From: Myrica gale | Lineage: Eukaryota > Streptophyta > Magnoliopsida > Fagales > Myricaceae | Assembly: GCA_963930655.1 (NCBI GenBank) | Contig: OZ005610.1 | Span: 4,903,001 to 4,967,000, forward strand | Direction: 5' to 3' | Length of the DNA: 64,000 nucleotides | Shown here: positions 1-11,745 of the stretch, one piece after another | Layout of the letters: every line of letters starts with the position of its first letter | How positions within the stretch are numbered: the first letter of the stretch is position 1 | Program-made: the position numbers and the translations under genes | The notes under the pieces: generated by a model | Seen by the model: only the letters and a program-made list of their open reading frames with translations | What the model was told of the DNA's origin: nothing | Database searches by the model: none

Positions 1-1
1 G

Positions 2-274
2 TTCCTCGATAAAATCACGGAAAAACTTACAGGCCAGCCGAAGAAGATGGAAGAGATTCCTCCTCCTCCTCAAAACGAGTATGCCCTAGCTGAGCTCTCC
101 AGTCAGGAGGGCGAGGCGAATGAGAAGAAGAGCTTCTTGGAGAAGATCAACGAAAAGCTGCCTGGATACCACCCCGAGGGTAAAATGGGAAGAAAAAATT
201 TAAGTGGCTCACGTGGACGGCACATGGGCGTATTACCGTCAGTATTAATGGCTAAATCGGTTTCAAGGTGTTAA
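2..274 (+). CDS. Acidic dehydrin (LEA group 2), 3' part only; end possibly degenerate
   Basis: The reading frame is open from the window edge, so the gene starts upstream. It encodes two K-segment-like motifs: a weak one, FLDKITEKLTG, at the edge and a clear one, EKKSFLEKINEKLPG, followed by YHPEG. Between them is a stretch rich in E, P and S. K-segments are the lysine-rich amphipathic helices that define dehydrins, hydrophilic proteins that protect membranes and proteins during drought and cold. Family members of this type usually end in an E/K-rich tail soon after the last K-segment. Here the frame instead runs on as 34 unrelated residues to a TAA at 272-274, starting at a GGTAAAA that could be a splice donor or the edge of a rearrangement. 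The family call is firm; whether the 3' end is intact is uncertain. Confidence 0.75.
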   Translation, partial: FLDKITEKLTGQPKKMEEIPPPPQNEYALAELSSQEGEANEKKSFLEKINEKLPGYHPEGKMGRKNLSGSRGRHMGVLPSVLMAKSVSRC

Positions 275-1739
275 TCGACGGAAATCAGAAGATTATGGGC
301 TCAATGTCATGAAATCAAGATAAGAGAGTGCAAAGTGTCGTACCCCTATACTTCAGGGGTGCAAAGTGTAATTTCCCTTTATTTTGTTTCCCTATTTCTT
401 TACTGTTTATGATTTGAAAGATCAACATATCATTCTCTTATACATTGTTGGATTACCCTTTAGCTACCTACTTTGTGTTTGTATTATATTTCTCAGATTC
501 CCTCCCAAAATCAAGATATATGGCTGGAACAGGTGGGGAACCCAACGCTCGAACTATGTCAGTATAGCTCAACTCTCCGGGAGCAAACCCATACTGACCT
601 TTCCCAATCCCAGAGTTTCATCTTCTTTGATTGCGAATGTAATGGGTTTTTGGGGAGTGATTTGTGAAGGGGTTTCTGGTTCACCAATTTGGTTAGCTGC
701 GGTTGGTTGAATACATATTATTCTTTGACAATAAGAGGGTGGGGAGGGGACCCCGAGGCCCATGACCATCACAGCAGTCGCGGTCAGCGTACAAACAAAA
801 GAAGGAGACGGACCACACCCACATGACACTTGCTCAACATTTTGCCAGTCCCAACCCCACTCGACGTCCCTTAATTGCATCTACTACGGAGTTGATCTTT
901 GCCCAAGCCAGAGAGTTTTCTCATTTTGCGTTTAAAAAAGGTCAAAAACAGTTTCTGGTTGTTTCTGCTCTATACGACATTTTTCAATTAATAGTTGAGA
1001 TATTATGTCTGCATTTTACAAGAATTCTGATGATAATTCCATTTTTTTCCTTAATAGGACCAAGAAGATTCCGACGTCTTATTTGGTAGTAATTGGCGAC
1101 ATTAAAACATGCCTGCTTCTTTTAATCAGACACTAAAATAATATGACTGGCACATCGGTTTCCTCCGTAAAAGGCTTTCAGGTTCCATCTTGGGCAGCTC
1201 CTTACCTTAGAACTGCCTCCCATGTCAATCTACGAAGGTAATCCCCCACAAAGACAATAACTCCTCCAATCACCATCCACAATATACGAATCACTTTCAT
1301 GATGCTACCTAAGACCTACAAATTGTACGGACATCATACTAGAGTAGACTTTTCTTCCATCGGATCAACCCCCAAGCATGCATATCCGATATCACAGGGG
1401 GACAAAGATGATCGTCAAATGGCTTTCTTTTTTCGTCTTCCTTGTTTGGCAGGTTTGTGTTTTCAATATTGGCCCTTCAAGAATACATCATTTATGTAAT
1501 TGGCCCTTAATTCTAGCTTCGTCCACTAGGTGGCAAGAGATCATAAATCACCTTTACAGCGAGTCAGCGACCCATAAAATGAATGTCGGCTACACGAAAA
1601 GATCCCCAAACAAAGGAGCAAAGCAAAGGCCCACTTCAAGAGGAAAAGGCCAAACCCAAGTAGTCAGCATACCTATCTCTTCCACGCTTTGCTGTTCCCC
1701 TTCCAATATAGGAGCTGCCAACGCAACTCCTTTTTTTTT
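275..1739. other. Noncoding stretch, no gene recognised
   Basis: Only short frames without recognisable protein features are present. The part next to the dehydrin end may hold its 3' UTR. No tRNA, transposon ends or long repeats were seen. Confidence 0.5.
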
Positions 1740-2710
1740 TTTATGCAAGTTCTTTTTTTTTTTCTCTCGAAAAAAGAACCTATATTTTAAAAACAAGAAA
1801 ACAAAACGGAAATACAACAAGACAACAGGACAGACAGGATAGACAAGACAGAGAAAACCAGCAAGACCCTCTGACGGATCAGAGGAACCATTATATACTC
1901 CATACAGGGCAGAGGGAGTGATGGCCGGACATAGTAGGCAGAGCTACTAGGACCTAGACAAGCCGGTAAAGCGCCACAAACGACGCGGAGCGAGACCCAA
2001 TAAAGGGTCGGATAAAAGCCACAAGGGCTCGGATAAGCCCACAGAAGGGGCGGACAGACAACCACGAGACAAAACAAACAACAAGCCCGAAACAGAGGGG
2101 CAAACCCAAACGGGTGAAAACACGACACAACACGAGCCCGAAACAGAGGGGCAGGCCCAAACAGGCGACCACAGACCAACAAACAAGCCCGAAACACAGG
2201 GGCCGACCCAAACGGGTTTATTACAAAACGGACAGAAACCGGCGGCGGCGCGTGCGGCGGACGTGGCGGCGCGTAGTGGACGGCAGGGCGGAACCGTGGT
2301 GGAAAATGGAGCGCAGGAGCCACACGATCCACACCGGGTGAGAATGGCTGGGTTCCGGGGGCGGAGAGGCAGCCACGCGCGACAAAGATCCGCCGCGCGT
2401 CAGATCCACGCGCCGCGCGTGCGGTGCGTGGATAAAGAGCGGCCACCGCTTCGGCGCCGGGAAAGATGGATCTGGTAGCTCTCGGCGGGAGGAATCCAAC
2501 CAGTCGGCGCGTGCGTGTCCAAAGGAGACGGAAAACGCCGGAAACCGAGTGGAAGCCACCTGCAAGAAAAAACCAAAAACCAACCCAACAGAGCCACCAC
2601 CGACCGGACCAGAGAGAAGGAAAGGGAAGAGGGAAGAGGGGGAGAGGAAAAAGAGAAGAAAAAATGAGGAGGGGGTGAAGGAGTCGGAGCTCCCCCCTCC
2701 TCCGTAAGGG
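1740..2710 (-). mobile_element. GC-rich poly(A)-tailed retroposon, copy A
   Basis: Read on the minus strand, this block begins with a pyrimidine-rich leader, passes a segment shared with the copies at 3.8 kb and 35.5 kb (TTGCAGGTGGCTT, then CGTCTCCTTTGGACACGC), contains GCGCG-rich sequence, and ends in A-rich runs (T-runs at 1730-1763 on the plus strand). It is much richer in G and C than its surroundings. A long minus-strand frame crosses it but is proline/arginine/leucine biased and matches nothing I know. An A-rich 3' end and several dispersed copies suggest a non-autonomous retroposon moved by LINE machinery. The family name, exact ends and target duplication were not determined. Confidence 0.5.
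2084..2225. repeat. Tandem repeat, about 51-bp unit, 2.8 copies, inside retroposon copy A
   Basis: Units start at about 2084, 2135 and 2186, each with AGCCCGAAACA, an AGGGGC core and then CCCAAACGGG or a close variant. Copies B and C carry one or two related motifs (GGGCTTG, CTGTTTAAGGCTTG on the other strand), so the array seems to have expanded within this copy. Confidence 0.75.
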
Positions 2711-3799
2711 CACTGTATATAGGCGGCTACCAGAGTTGAGAGCGTTTTCTGTCGAAAAAAAGTACTGAAGGCCGTAGTATATAAAATCCCAAGAAGCAAA
2801 ATGGTCGCCGAACCACGACAGAAAAAGCCATTAAACAAAGTAAATTATCATGTGTGTATATAAGATCAAAACATGTCGTCTGACTCCATGCACAGATTCC
2901 GCCAAGGGCTTCCCACTCTTGATTCTCCAATCCGCCTGCGCCATTGGCCCATATCCTTTATATGGCGCACGACTGCTATGTGTTGTCACAAGCACACGTG
3001 AATCTTACGTGCCGCCCCACACACAGCAAAAGTTTCTGCACCCTCTCCGTCTAATATTAATACAAAAAAGATTTTATTTTATAATTCAAAATTATTATTA
3101 ATTTTGAAAATATTTCCTTCTTTTTAAATATATTTTCCGGTTCCGATTACATTTCACCATTTAACTATCAACTATTTACATTTTGTACTCTCATCGTTAA
3201 GTTGGATAAAAATTATTATTTTGATTAATTGAAAATTACGATTTTACTCTCATAATTATATTTTGTATGATATAAAATCGTCATTACACTAAACATAAAT
3301 AACATTTTTCATCTAAATTAACAGTGATAGTGTAAAGTATAAATAATTAATAATTGAGCTGTGAAATATGCAAAATGACGGAACTGAGTAGAAAGTAAAA
3401 ATTTCACTTCAAACCATTAGGATTCTTGGGAATTGACTGATATAATTCAGAAGACGCTGAGTTATTATTTTGAGTGGATAAATTTGATTGATATAAATAC
3501 TATGCCAAAGAAAAAGCACACATGCACTTTCTCCTTAAAACAGAAACATTGTTAGACATTGTTAATGGATAGATGCCTTTTCGCTACTTGGTGCTACAGT
3601 GGCAGTGGCGTGGTAAAATAACTAGGATACGGGCGCCCGCGTAGCTTCAAGACAACAATGATAATGCATAAAAATACATGCCATCTTTTGATTAAAAAAA
3701 AATACAAGCCATCTTTCAATTTTGCAATTTTCCACCCTGTCAGAGGGAGAGGATTACTTGGGGAAAAAAAAAAGATGGAGAGGATTAGAGAAGCAACTG
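2711..3799. other. Noncoding stretch between retroposon copies A and B
   Basis: AT-rich with many stops in all frames. No gene or complete transposon was recognised. It contains the ACGT-element pair at 2995-3012. Confidence 0.5.
2995..3012. promoter_or_regulatory. Paired ACGT elements (G-box and ABRE-like)
   Basis: A palindromic CACGTG at 2995-3000 is followed 6 bases later by ACGTG in TTACGTGCC. Such pairs bind bZIP and bHLH factors in light- and ABA-responsive promoters. The pair lies 1.75 kb before the CRY1 start, with a retroposon between, so its target is uncertain. Confidence 0.3.
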
Positions 3800-4496
3800 G
3801 AGAGGTGGGTTGTGTTTTGGCTGGGTGGTTTTTTTGGTTTTCCTTGCAGGTGGCTTTCAAGCGATGCTCGGCGGCTTACGTCTCCTTTGGACACGCACGC
3901 GCTGGCTGGATGGACTCCGCACACAGAGAGCTTTGACGACCATCTCCTTTGGCACTTAACAGGTAGCGCGTCTTGATCCATGCGCTGAGCGTTGATCTGA
4001 CGCACCGAGGCTTTGGGCCGCGTGTGGCTGCCTCTCCGACACCCGAATCATGCTCTTCTCCTCGGGAGTAGATTGTGCGGCTCCTGCCCTATATGTCCCA
4101 CTGTGGAGCTCCGTCTCCGTTCCCCACACGCCGCAGCCGTTCTGGCCAGAATATTCTGGGAGTTTCCCAGAGCTTATGTTGAGCTTTAGCCCGTTTAGGG
4201 CTTGCTTCGTTTTAATTCTGTGTTTTATGATAGCCTCTCTGTTTAAGGCTTGTGTTGATTTTTCTGTTGTTTTTTCCTTGTTATTATGTCTAATAGCTAT
4301 CTGTCATATATGACTTATCTACAGTCTTAGACTGATATGTCCCTTCTGGGCCTTTGTAGGACCTTATGGTCTGTCTGCTCATTAACCCGCCGGCTCTTTA
4401 GAGTGTTTGGTACGACTTATAGAGCTTTTCGAGATTTTTAAAGCTCATTGATCCTTTTATCAATCCAACCTCCGTTATTATGTTAAAAAAAAAAAA
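3800..4496 (+). mobile_element. GC-rich poly(A)-tailed retroposon, copy B
   Basis: It shares with copy A (reverse strand) the TTGCAGGTGGCTT segment, the CGTCTCCTTTGGACACGC segment, the CGCGTGTGGCTGCCTCTCC segment and the GGCTCCTGCCCT segment, in the same order. It ends in a run of 12 A at about 4483-4494. It lies directly upstream of the CRY1 5' region, about 260 bp before the start codon, so it forms part of the present CRY1 promoter or leader. No coding capacity was recognised. The 5' boundary is approximate. Confidence 0.5.
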
Positions 4497-4756
4497 CTAA
4501 ACTCGAGAAGTGGGTGGGATTTGTGTTGTTGCATAGGATAAGAAAAACAAAAAGAAAAATCTGGAAAAGAAAAGTTGTGGCTGCAGTTTGCCGATCATTT
4601 TGTATCCCCAGCCCCCACTACCCAATCGTCTCGCTCAATCCCATCTCTCTCTCTCTCTCTCGCAAGGAGTCTTTCGGTTGCAATTGGTCTAAAATAGACT
4701 AAACCCTTTTTTTTTTTGGTGTACTGGGATTGGGGTTGGTAAAGTTGTTTTTGGAG

Positions 4757-7700
4757 ATGTCAGGTGGTGGGTGTAGTATAGTATGGTTCAGGAGAGATCT
4801 GAGAGTAGAGGATAACCCAGCACTGGCTGCTGGAGTGAGAGCTGGTGCTGTGGTAGCAGTTTTCATATGGGCACCTGAGGAGGAAGGCCACTACTACCCC
4901 GGAAGGGTCTCAAGGTGGTGGCTTAAGCACAGTTTGGCTCACCTTGATTCCTCTTTGAGGAGCCTTGGCACTTTTCTCATCACCAAGAGATCCACTGAGA
5001 GTGTTTCTTCTCTGCTTGAGGTTGTCAAGTCCACTGGTGCTACCCAACTCTTCTTCAACCACTTATATGGTATGCTTCTATTCTGTTCTCTGGTTTTCCT
5101 CTCTTATTGTTGCTGCATATAATAGTACTTAACGTGTATTTAATTGTTAAAATTTTTAGGTGTTTAAAATTTTGGGGTGTTGGAATCGGTGAAAATTGAA
5201 GTTAATTTTTTATATTTATTTGAGGTGAAAAGTGATGTTTTGATAGCGAGAGAATTTTGGAAGTTATTTTATTAGATTTAAAATTTTAATTCTCAGACAT
5301 CACCTAAATATCCTCGGTTGTGTTTTGTGGATCACGTTAAATGAACATTTGGACGATCGGTTGTGGCACTGCTTAATTGCGATGACTCTGTGAATTGGAG
5401 TGGTTTTGTTCTAATTATCTGTTCCTTTTCTTTATCTGCTTGTGTTCATCTTGCCTCCTTCCTGCAGCTGGATTAATCGGTTTCTTTAGTATCTACCGTT
5501 CTCTTAACTAAAATTTCGACTAGGTTCTTTGATTAACTGAAAACTCAAAAGGTTTTCTCTATTGTCCCTCGAGGTATTCCTATTAATCTGCTTATTAACT
5601 CTCACTCTTGAATTTCGAATCACATGGTTCAAGTCAACAAAAGTCACAATTTTGTATTTTTTATATGCTCGCTAATTTCTGTTTTTCAGATCCTCTGTCA
5701 CTTGTTAGGGATCACCGAGCAAAGGAGGTTTTGACTGCCCAAGGTATAGCTGTACGTTCCTTTAACGCGGATTTACTCTATGAACCGTGGGATGTTAATG
5801 ATGCCCATGGCCGCCCATTCACAACTTTCGCTGCCTTTTGGGAAAGATGCCTTAGCATGCCTTATGACCCGGAGGCTCCACTTCTCCCACCTAAGAGGAT
5901 AATTTCAGGTTAAAATCCTTGCATATCTTATCTTGAACTTTCACCTATATTCTCTATCTTTATAAGGATGGAATATTTGATAGGTTATCAAGGGACAATT
6001 GTCTAATACTGCGTTTTATTCGAAGGATAAAGACCCTTGAAAAGGGAAATCTTGTGCTTGGTAAAAGCATACCACTTATTTTTAAGGCTTTCAAAGACCT
6101 TAGTGCAAAAAGATAGCTTTGTGTTTGAAGTTAACTGCACTTAATACTTTCTAGTGGTGCCCAGCATTTGCAATTTACAATCAAGCCGTTAATTTGTATG
6201 TGAGATGGTCTGCTGATCCTTAATTTTTTCCACTTGGATCTATTAAACTTGTGTCAAATTTGTAATGTATTAAAACTCTAGGCAGATTACAGTACATATA
6301 GGGAAAATAGCAGATAACCGAAAGCATAAAAATGATCGCTGCTCCAAGCCTGTCCATCAAGTGATTCATGTCTCTCTGTTTTAGTTGCTGAAGGGGCCTA
6401 GCCTACAGAATGTGCAATAGACAGAGTGGATCCTGCTAGTTAGACAGTAGATCCCGAAATTTAGCAACTAACCCATGGTACTAAAATGACCATGTGGACA
6501 GCTAAATGGAATTTACTGCTTTTAACTGATTGAAGAAAAAAGAACAGGGCAAAAGATTCTCTGTCATAAAGCGGATTTTTATTTCCACATTGGAAGCTTG
6601 CATTAACACAAGTTATATAATTCGTGTTCTTCTTCTTCTTATTTTTCTGGTCTCATGCTGTTATAATTCCTAACTATGAAATCAGGACCGTATGTGTCGC
6701 CAATGCCCATGACATTTCTTCAAACTTTCTCAGGTGATGTATCAAGGTGCCTGTCAGATGCACTAGTGTTTGAAGATGAATCGGAGAAGGGAAGCAATGC
6801 ACTTCTCACCCGAGCATGGTCACCAGGGTGGAGCAATGCTGATAGGGCTCTGACTACATTCATCAATGGACCATTACTAGAGTATTCCAAAAATCGCGGG
6901 AAAGCTGATAGCGCTACAACCTCATTTCTCTCTCCCCACTTGCATTTTGGGGAGGTGAGTGTGCGGAAAGTATTTCATCTTGTCCGGATCAAGCAGGTAC
7001 TGTGGGCCAATGAAGGAAACAAGGCTGGTGAAGAGAGTGTCAACTTATTTCTGAAGTCTATTGGCCTGAGAGAATATTCAAGATACCTAAGTTTTAACCA
7101 TCCTTACAGCCATGAAAGGCCTCTTCTTGGGCACCTCAAGTACTTCCCTTGGGTCGTGGATGAAGGTTATTTTAAGGCATGGAGACAAGGTAGGACCGGT
7201 TATCCATTGGTGGATGCTGGCATGAGAGAGTTATGGGCCACTGGTTGGTTGCATGATAGGATTCGAGTAGTGGTTTCTAGTTTCTTTGTGAAGGTTCTGC
7301 AACTTCCTTGGAGATGGGGAATGAAGTATTTCTGGGATACGCTCTTAGATGCGGATCTTGAGAGTGATGCTCTTGGTTGGCAGTATATATCTGGTACTCT
7401 CCCTGATGGGCGTGAATTTGACCGTATAGATAATCCACAGGTGTGGATGGATGTATTTAACAGTTCTGGCCAGCTTCGTTCTGTTTCTTAACCTTTCAGG
7501 CAAAATGCATCTTTAAATCTGTGTCATTTGTTATTGTTATGCGCTCATTTGTTTGTTCTCTATCCTGTATGTCAGGTCAACGTCCTTGTGTTCCTAGCAA
7601 AGGTTTTGAAGCAATAAATTGAGTGCTAGTATAACTCTTTGTCAGTGACTGCATCTGACTGTCTGAAAGAACTAGTAGTGGAGAAGTGTAGGAACATTTT

Positions 7701-9087
7701 TATCCCCCGAGTTCCTTTTCCATATTATACCTAGCGACTGTGATGAAGGCCTGAAGGAGTGACAGAGCTTATTGTTATTGCCCTGGAAATTATATTTAGA
7801 GTTGTGTCAATTAACGTGAAGTTAGCATTGTTTCCCTCACAGGAACCATGTGTACCTTCTAGTATAGATAAGCACTGGGGGTACCACGAACATGGCCTAG
7901 TAGGTTTATATTCTGATCTTGGATGGTTCTATTTGATGCATTTTTTTTTTTGGATTTCTTTGCACTTTGCTGTCTGTAGTGGAAATCCACAAATTGAATT
8001 TTTCCATGGGCGTTATCACAAAGTCTCATATTGCAAAACTTGGTTTATTGAAAGGTTTCTTATGACTTTGGCCCCAACAATTTTATTTTCTTTGTGACCT
8101 TTATCTAGTTTCCAAGAGTTATTTTTCTTGTCCAAGGCCTATCTACGTAAAACTCCTAGAATGCTATCTTAAAACCTTGGCATTTGATTTATGCATTTGC
8201 TATTAACTACAGAACTGCCTGCAGATGATAAGACTTTGATAAGGACAAGCTTCAACTAAGTTATTTACTTGCAGTTTCAGGGTTATAAGTTCGACCCTGA
8301 TGGGGAATATGTACGCCGTTGGCTTCCTGAACTTGCCAGGCTACCAACTGAATGGATACACCATCCGTGGAATGCACCAGGTTCTGTACTCCAAGCTGCT
8401 GGAATAGAGCTGGGGTCAAACTATCCTCTTCCCATCGTTCAGATTGATGCAGCAAAAGCCAGGTTGCAGGAAGCAATATCAGTGATGTGGCAGCAAGAAG
8501 CAGCATCAAGAGCCACAATTGAAAATGGTACTGAAGAAGGGCTAGGAGACTCCTCTGAATCAACCCCGATTGCCTTTCCTCAAGATATGCAAGTGGAGGA
8601 AAATCATGAACCCATGAGGAACCACCCCCTTTCGACTGTTCGCCGCTATGAGGATCAGATGGTCCCAAGCATGACTTCATCTTTGGTGAGATTGGAAGAG
8701 GAAGAACCATCTTCAGATCTTCGAAATTTGACAGAAGAGAGCAGAGGTGAAGTGCCAACAAATGTAAATGTAAATGTAAATCAGCAAGCAATGCAGAATA
8801 CATTAAACCAAGTGGCTCTGCAGACTGTCCGAAGCAACAACCTGCCACCTTTTAACAATGCAACAGCGCCCCACGGTGCTGCTGAAGATTCCACAGCAGA
8901 ATCTTCTAGTAGTAGCAGGAGAGAGAGGGATGGAGGTGTAGTTCCAGAATGGTCTCCTGCAAATTCTACCTACTCAGAGCAGTTTGTGGGTGATGAAAAT
9001 GGCATTGGAACTACTTCAGCGTACTTGCAGAGGCATCCTCAGTCTCACCAAATAATTAATTGGAGGCGGCTATCTCAAACTGGGTGA
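4757..9087 (+). CDS. CRY1: Cryptochrome 1 blue-light photoreceptor
   Basis: CRY1 is a flavoprotein blue-light receptor that controls de-etiolation and inhibits COP1/SPA complexes. Coding exons are 4757-5069, 5690-5908, 6734-7440 and 8275-9087, all joins in phase, giving 683 aa against 681 in Arabidopsis as I remember it. The ATG at 4757 opens MSGGGCSIVWFRRDLRVED, the usual CRY1 start. Residues 1 to about 490 are the photolyase-like domain that binds FAD. The C-terminal domain keeps all three DAS motifs: DQMVP (540-544), an acidic stretch (LEEEEPSSD) and STAES (619-623) followed by GGVVPEWS, and ends WRRLSQTG. DAS motifs separate it from photolyases. A CT-rich tract at 4648-4663 lies in the probable leader. 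No frame damage is seen. Exact transcript ends are unknown. Confidence 0.97.
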
Positions 9088-9421
9088 GAACTCTTGAAGC
9101 CTTGTTATGATGAACACACTGGGAATGTCTACAAGTTCCTCTTGGCTATTGAGCTGAGAAAGTTGTTGCCAATGTGGAATTGGTTCAACTGCTCTCATAT
9201 ACCACCATTGTACTGTGTTGAAACAAGTGTTATTGATATCTAAGTCAAATTTATTTGTGTTTCTTCCACTTAATATTATCTTAAAATTTCTTTCAAAGTC
9301 ATTTAAATCTTTTATTTTGTCAACAGGTAGCACATACACAGACCAGAAGACAAATAGCGGGGAGGTGGAGATAAGTATGGCCAATGGGGCGTTGAACCAG
9401 CATCCCTTTTCACCCGACTGA
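9084..9421 (+). other. Possible intron across the CRY1 stop codon, with an alternative 29-aa extension
   Basis: A good donor (GG/GTGAG) overlaps the last glycine codon and the TGA stop. After a pyrimidine-rich tract, acceptors lie at CAACAG (ending 9326) and, four bases later, GTAG (ending 9330). Splicing to the first gives GGG TAG, so the protein again ends in SQTG. Splicing to the second opens a frame that adds 29 residues, beginning TYTDQKTNSGEVE and ending HPFSPD before TGA at 9419-9421. Use of either site is a prediction. Confidence 0.4.
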
Positions 9422-10243
9422 CCTCATCAGGTGCTGACCTTTCAATGTTATTAGATTGCTGGTTGATATGGGCAGCTCATCTGCTTGCCGCTTTGCTTTA
9501 TTTTTGTACCCTATACGTAACTATGCTGTACAGTACATGTCATTGTAAGGGGAAAAGAGCTTTGGAGAGAATTATAATAGGGACGTGTAGCTCTCCAAAA
9601 AACTGAGATAATTAGTTCTAATTTATGTTGGTCTTACCAATATCTTCTGAATTGGTAAATCACTCCAGTTTGCAACCTCACCAACTGCTTTAGCTTGAAG
9701 TAAATGAAAAACTAGGCAGGCCGTGCTAGGCTTGAGAACTTATAAAATAGCTTCTTATGTTAATATTGTCACTGCCTTGGTTTAGTCTCCACCTTGTTGT
9801 ATCGTCATTTTGACTGGCAATTCCATTTGTTGTCGAGGAAAGTGCCGGTAACTTCAAGACAAAATCTGTTTTGGACCGCCTTCTGGCATTCAAAGACTTT
9901 TTTCCACCAAATTTTTACATCAGATTTGGACATATCTGACTCAGCTTCAAACTTTGGATACTTGAATAACATATAATCTAACTTTGGATACTTTAAACAA
10001 CATTTGATCTAATTAAGTCGCGGGTGCTGTAGATAGAACTCAAGCATTCAGGCCAGTTGAAATGATTTAGCCCTAAGCCATCTGGCCGCGATCGAAGACC
10101 ATAAAACTCCTTAGTCTGCTTGCACTCTGCACCTAATTAATCGATAACACCTGGTACGGGGAAGAACTTGCCGAGAAATAGTTATTTGCACCAAGATGTT
10201 CACTGGCAATAAATTAAGAGGTTTAATTGTTTGAAGAAGTCAA
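9422..10243. other. CRY1 3' flank, noncoding
   Basis: Probably holds the end of the CRY1 3' UTR; no clear poly(A) signal could be fixed. No other gene or repeat was recognised. Confidence 0.5.
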
Positions 10244-10505
10244 CAATACAAAAAAATGACCTATAGCGGCGGTCGTAAACCGCTGCTATAGGTTATAGCA
10301 GCGACCGCCGCTATAGCTCCGTCGGCATAGATCTATAGCGGCGGTTTCGGTAACCGCTGGTGAAGACCTCGGGTCTATAGTGGCGGTCACTTAGCAGCGG
10401 TCGAAACCGCCGCTACAGACCTAATATGACCGCTGCTATAGACCTATAGCAGCGGTCAGGTTCAACCTATAGCCGCGGTCATTGACCGCCGCTATAGGAT
10501 TGCAG
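10244..10505. repeat. CACTA-like transposon remnant with CTATAGCGGCGGT repeats
   Basis: The block begins with CAATACAAAAAAATG, one base off the CACTACAAAAAAA type of terminus used by plant CACTA (En/Spm) elements. It continues with at least eight direct and inverted copies of CTATAGC(G/A)GCGGT, several forming hairpins (for example at 10261-10293). Dense subterminal repeats of this form are typical of CACTA ends. The GC-rich block stands out from AT-rich flanks. No second terminus and no transposase were found. Confidence 0.6.
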
Positions 10506-11586
10506 GGTCAAAAAAAAATTTCCCCCAAGCTGGAGCGCTCATGGACTAAGCCTCAGAAACCATTCTTCCTCAATTTTGAAGGAAGATCCCACCTAACACT
10601 TCTCTTACGAGGATTCTTTTCGTAACCAACTTCCTAGCTGTTGATCTTTTTTTAAAAAAAAAAATCCTTGTTCAAATGAAAGTTCTTCAAATAATAAAAC
10701 TCTACAAACAAAACTTAAACAAAAAAATAATATGACAGTAATAAGGAAGCTTATCAATGAAGGTAACAACAGTAACATTGGCAGCAACAACAACGTAGGA
10801 AGATCGGTTGTTTTTTGTCACAATAGGTGCGATAAGATTCGTTACAACAATGCTATAGGAGACCCGAAACTAATGATGGAGGAGAATCATATATAGTTGG
10901 TGGTTAAGACTGATCACAATAATGGTAGTGGTGATTGGTCAACTTGATCTATAAATAGGAATATTTAATGTAAAGAGGTTTAAGTATTTAGAAAATTGAA
11001 ATTTTTATACGAATGATAGGACGGATATTGAGGAAGGCCGGCATGCAGCATTAAAAGGGTATATAACCCAGAACCCCACTTCTTTATATATATATATATA
11101 TATCATGTTCAGATTCAACTAATAATGTTGGAATTTCCAGCGCCTACATGCAGTTTGAAATTTGCTGTCCTGGGTTTTATAGCATTTTGAATCTGGAAGT
11201 TGGAAGCTGGGGAGGAAAGAGATTGATGGATTATTAATGTTGAATTGAGTAGGATATGGTATAAAGAACCTTTCTAATTGGTGTCCTTCGTTGTCGTACT
11301 AAGAATCGAGAGAATAAGGAATCATGGGATGCTAAGACTAGGATGAATTAAACCTATAGGCATTTAAGGCATAATGGCCGGTCGAGCTATTGCCAAATCT
11401 TCTTCTTCTTCTTTTTAGGTTGCAATATTCACTTTAGCCTAGCATTAAAGGGTTTGCATTTTCTTTTAGACCAAAGCATTAGATTCTAATCCGGACCACC
11501 TCACAAGTCAACCCCTCAAAGGAGAGACATCAATTACTTGGCTGATTAAATGAAAAAAAAAAAGTAAAAGAAAAAGAGGTAACTTA

Positions 11587-11745
11587 GGGTGCGTTTGCAC
11601 CAAATATTTCACAAAAATATTTCACCAACTTCCAATAAAATACTACAATATAATCTATCTTTCCCATAAAAAATATAAAAAATTACATCTCTCTTCACTT
11701 TTTCACTAAACTCAATACCAAAAATTATACAACACAAACATAACC
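11587..11745. mobile_element. Harbinger/Tourist-type MITE
   Basis: The 159-bp AT-rich element begins GGGTGCGTTTG and ends CAAACATAACC, imperfect inverted ends, and is flanked by TTA on both sides (11584-11586 and 11746-11748), the 3-bp target duplication usual for Harbinger MITEs. A relative lies at 27965-28157. It has no coding capacity. Confidence 0.65.

Noticed and set aside
1787..2713. 308-codon open frame on the minus strand
   Set aside because: Biased composition (P, R, L, C), lies in a GC-rich retroposon across a tandem array, and has no domain; GC-rich DNA gives long frames by chance.
4730..4756. Extended CRY1 N-terminus starting at TTG 4730
   Set aside because: No ATG there; the ATG at 4757 gives the conserved CRY1 start.
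8261..8848. 195-codon minus-strand frame across CRY1 exon 4
   Set aside because: Antisense shadow of the CRY1 C-terminal exon, which has clear conserved motifs on the plus strand.
10258..10505. Regular repeats considered as a CRISPR-like array or structured RNA gene
   Set aside because: Repeats occur in both orientations without spacers, next to a CACTA-like terminus in a plant genome.
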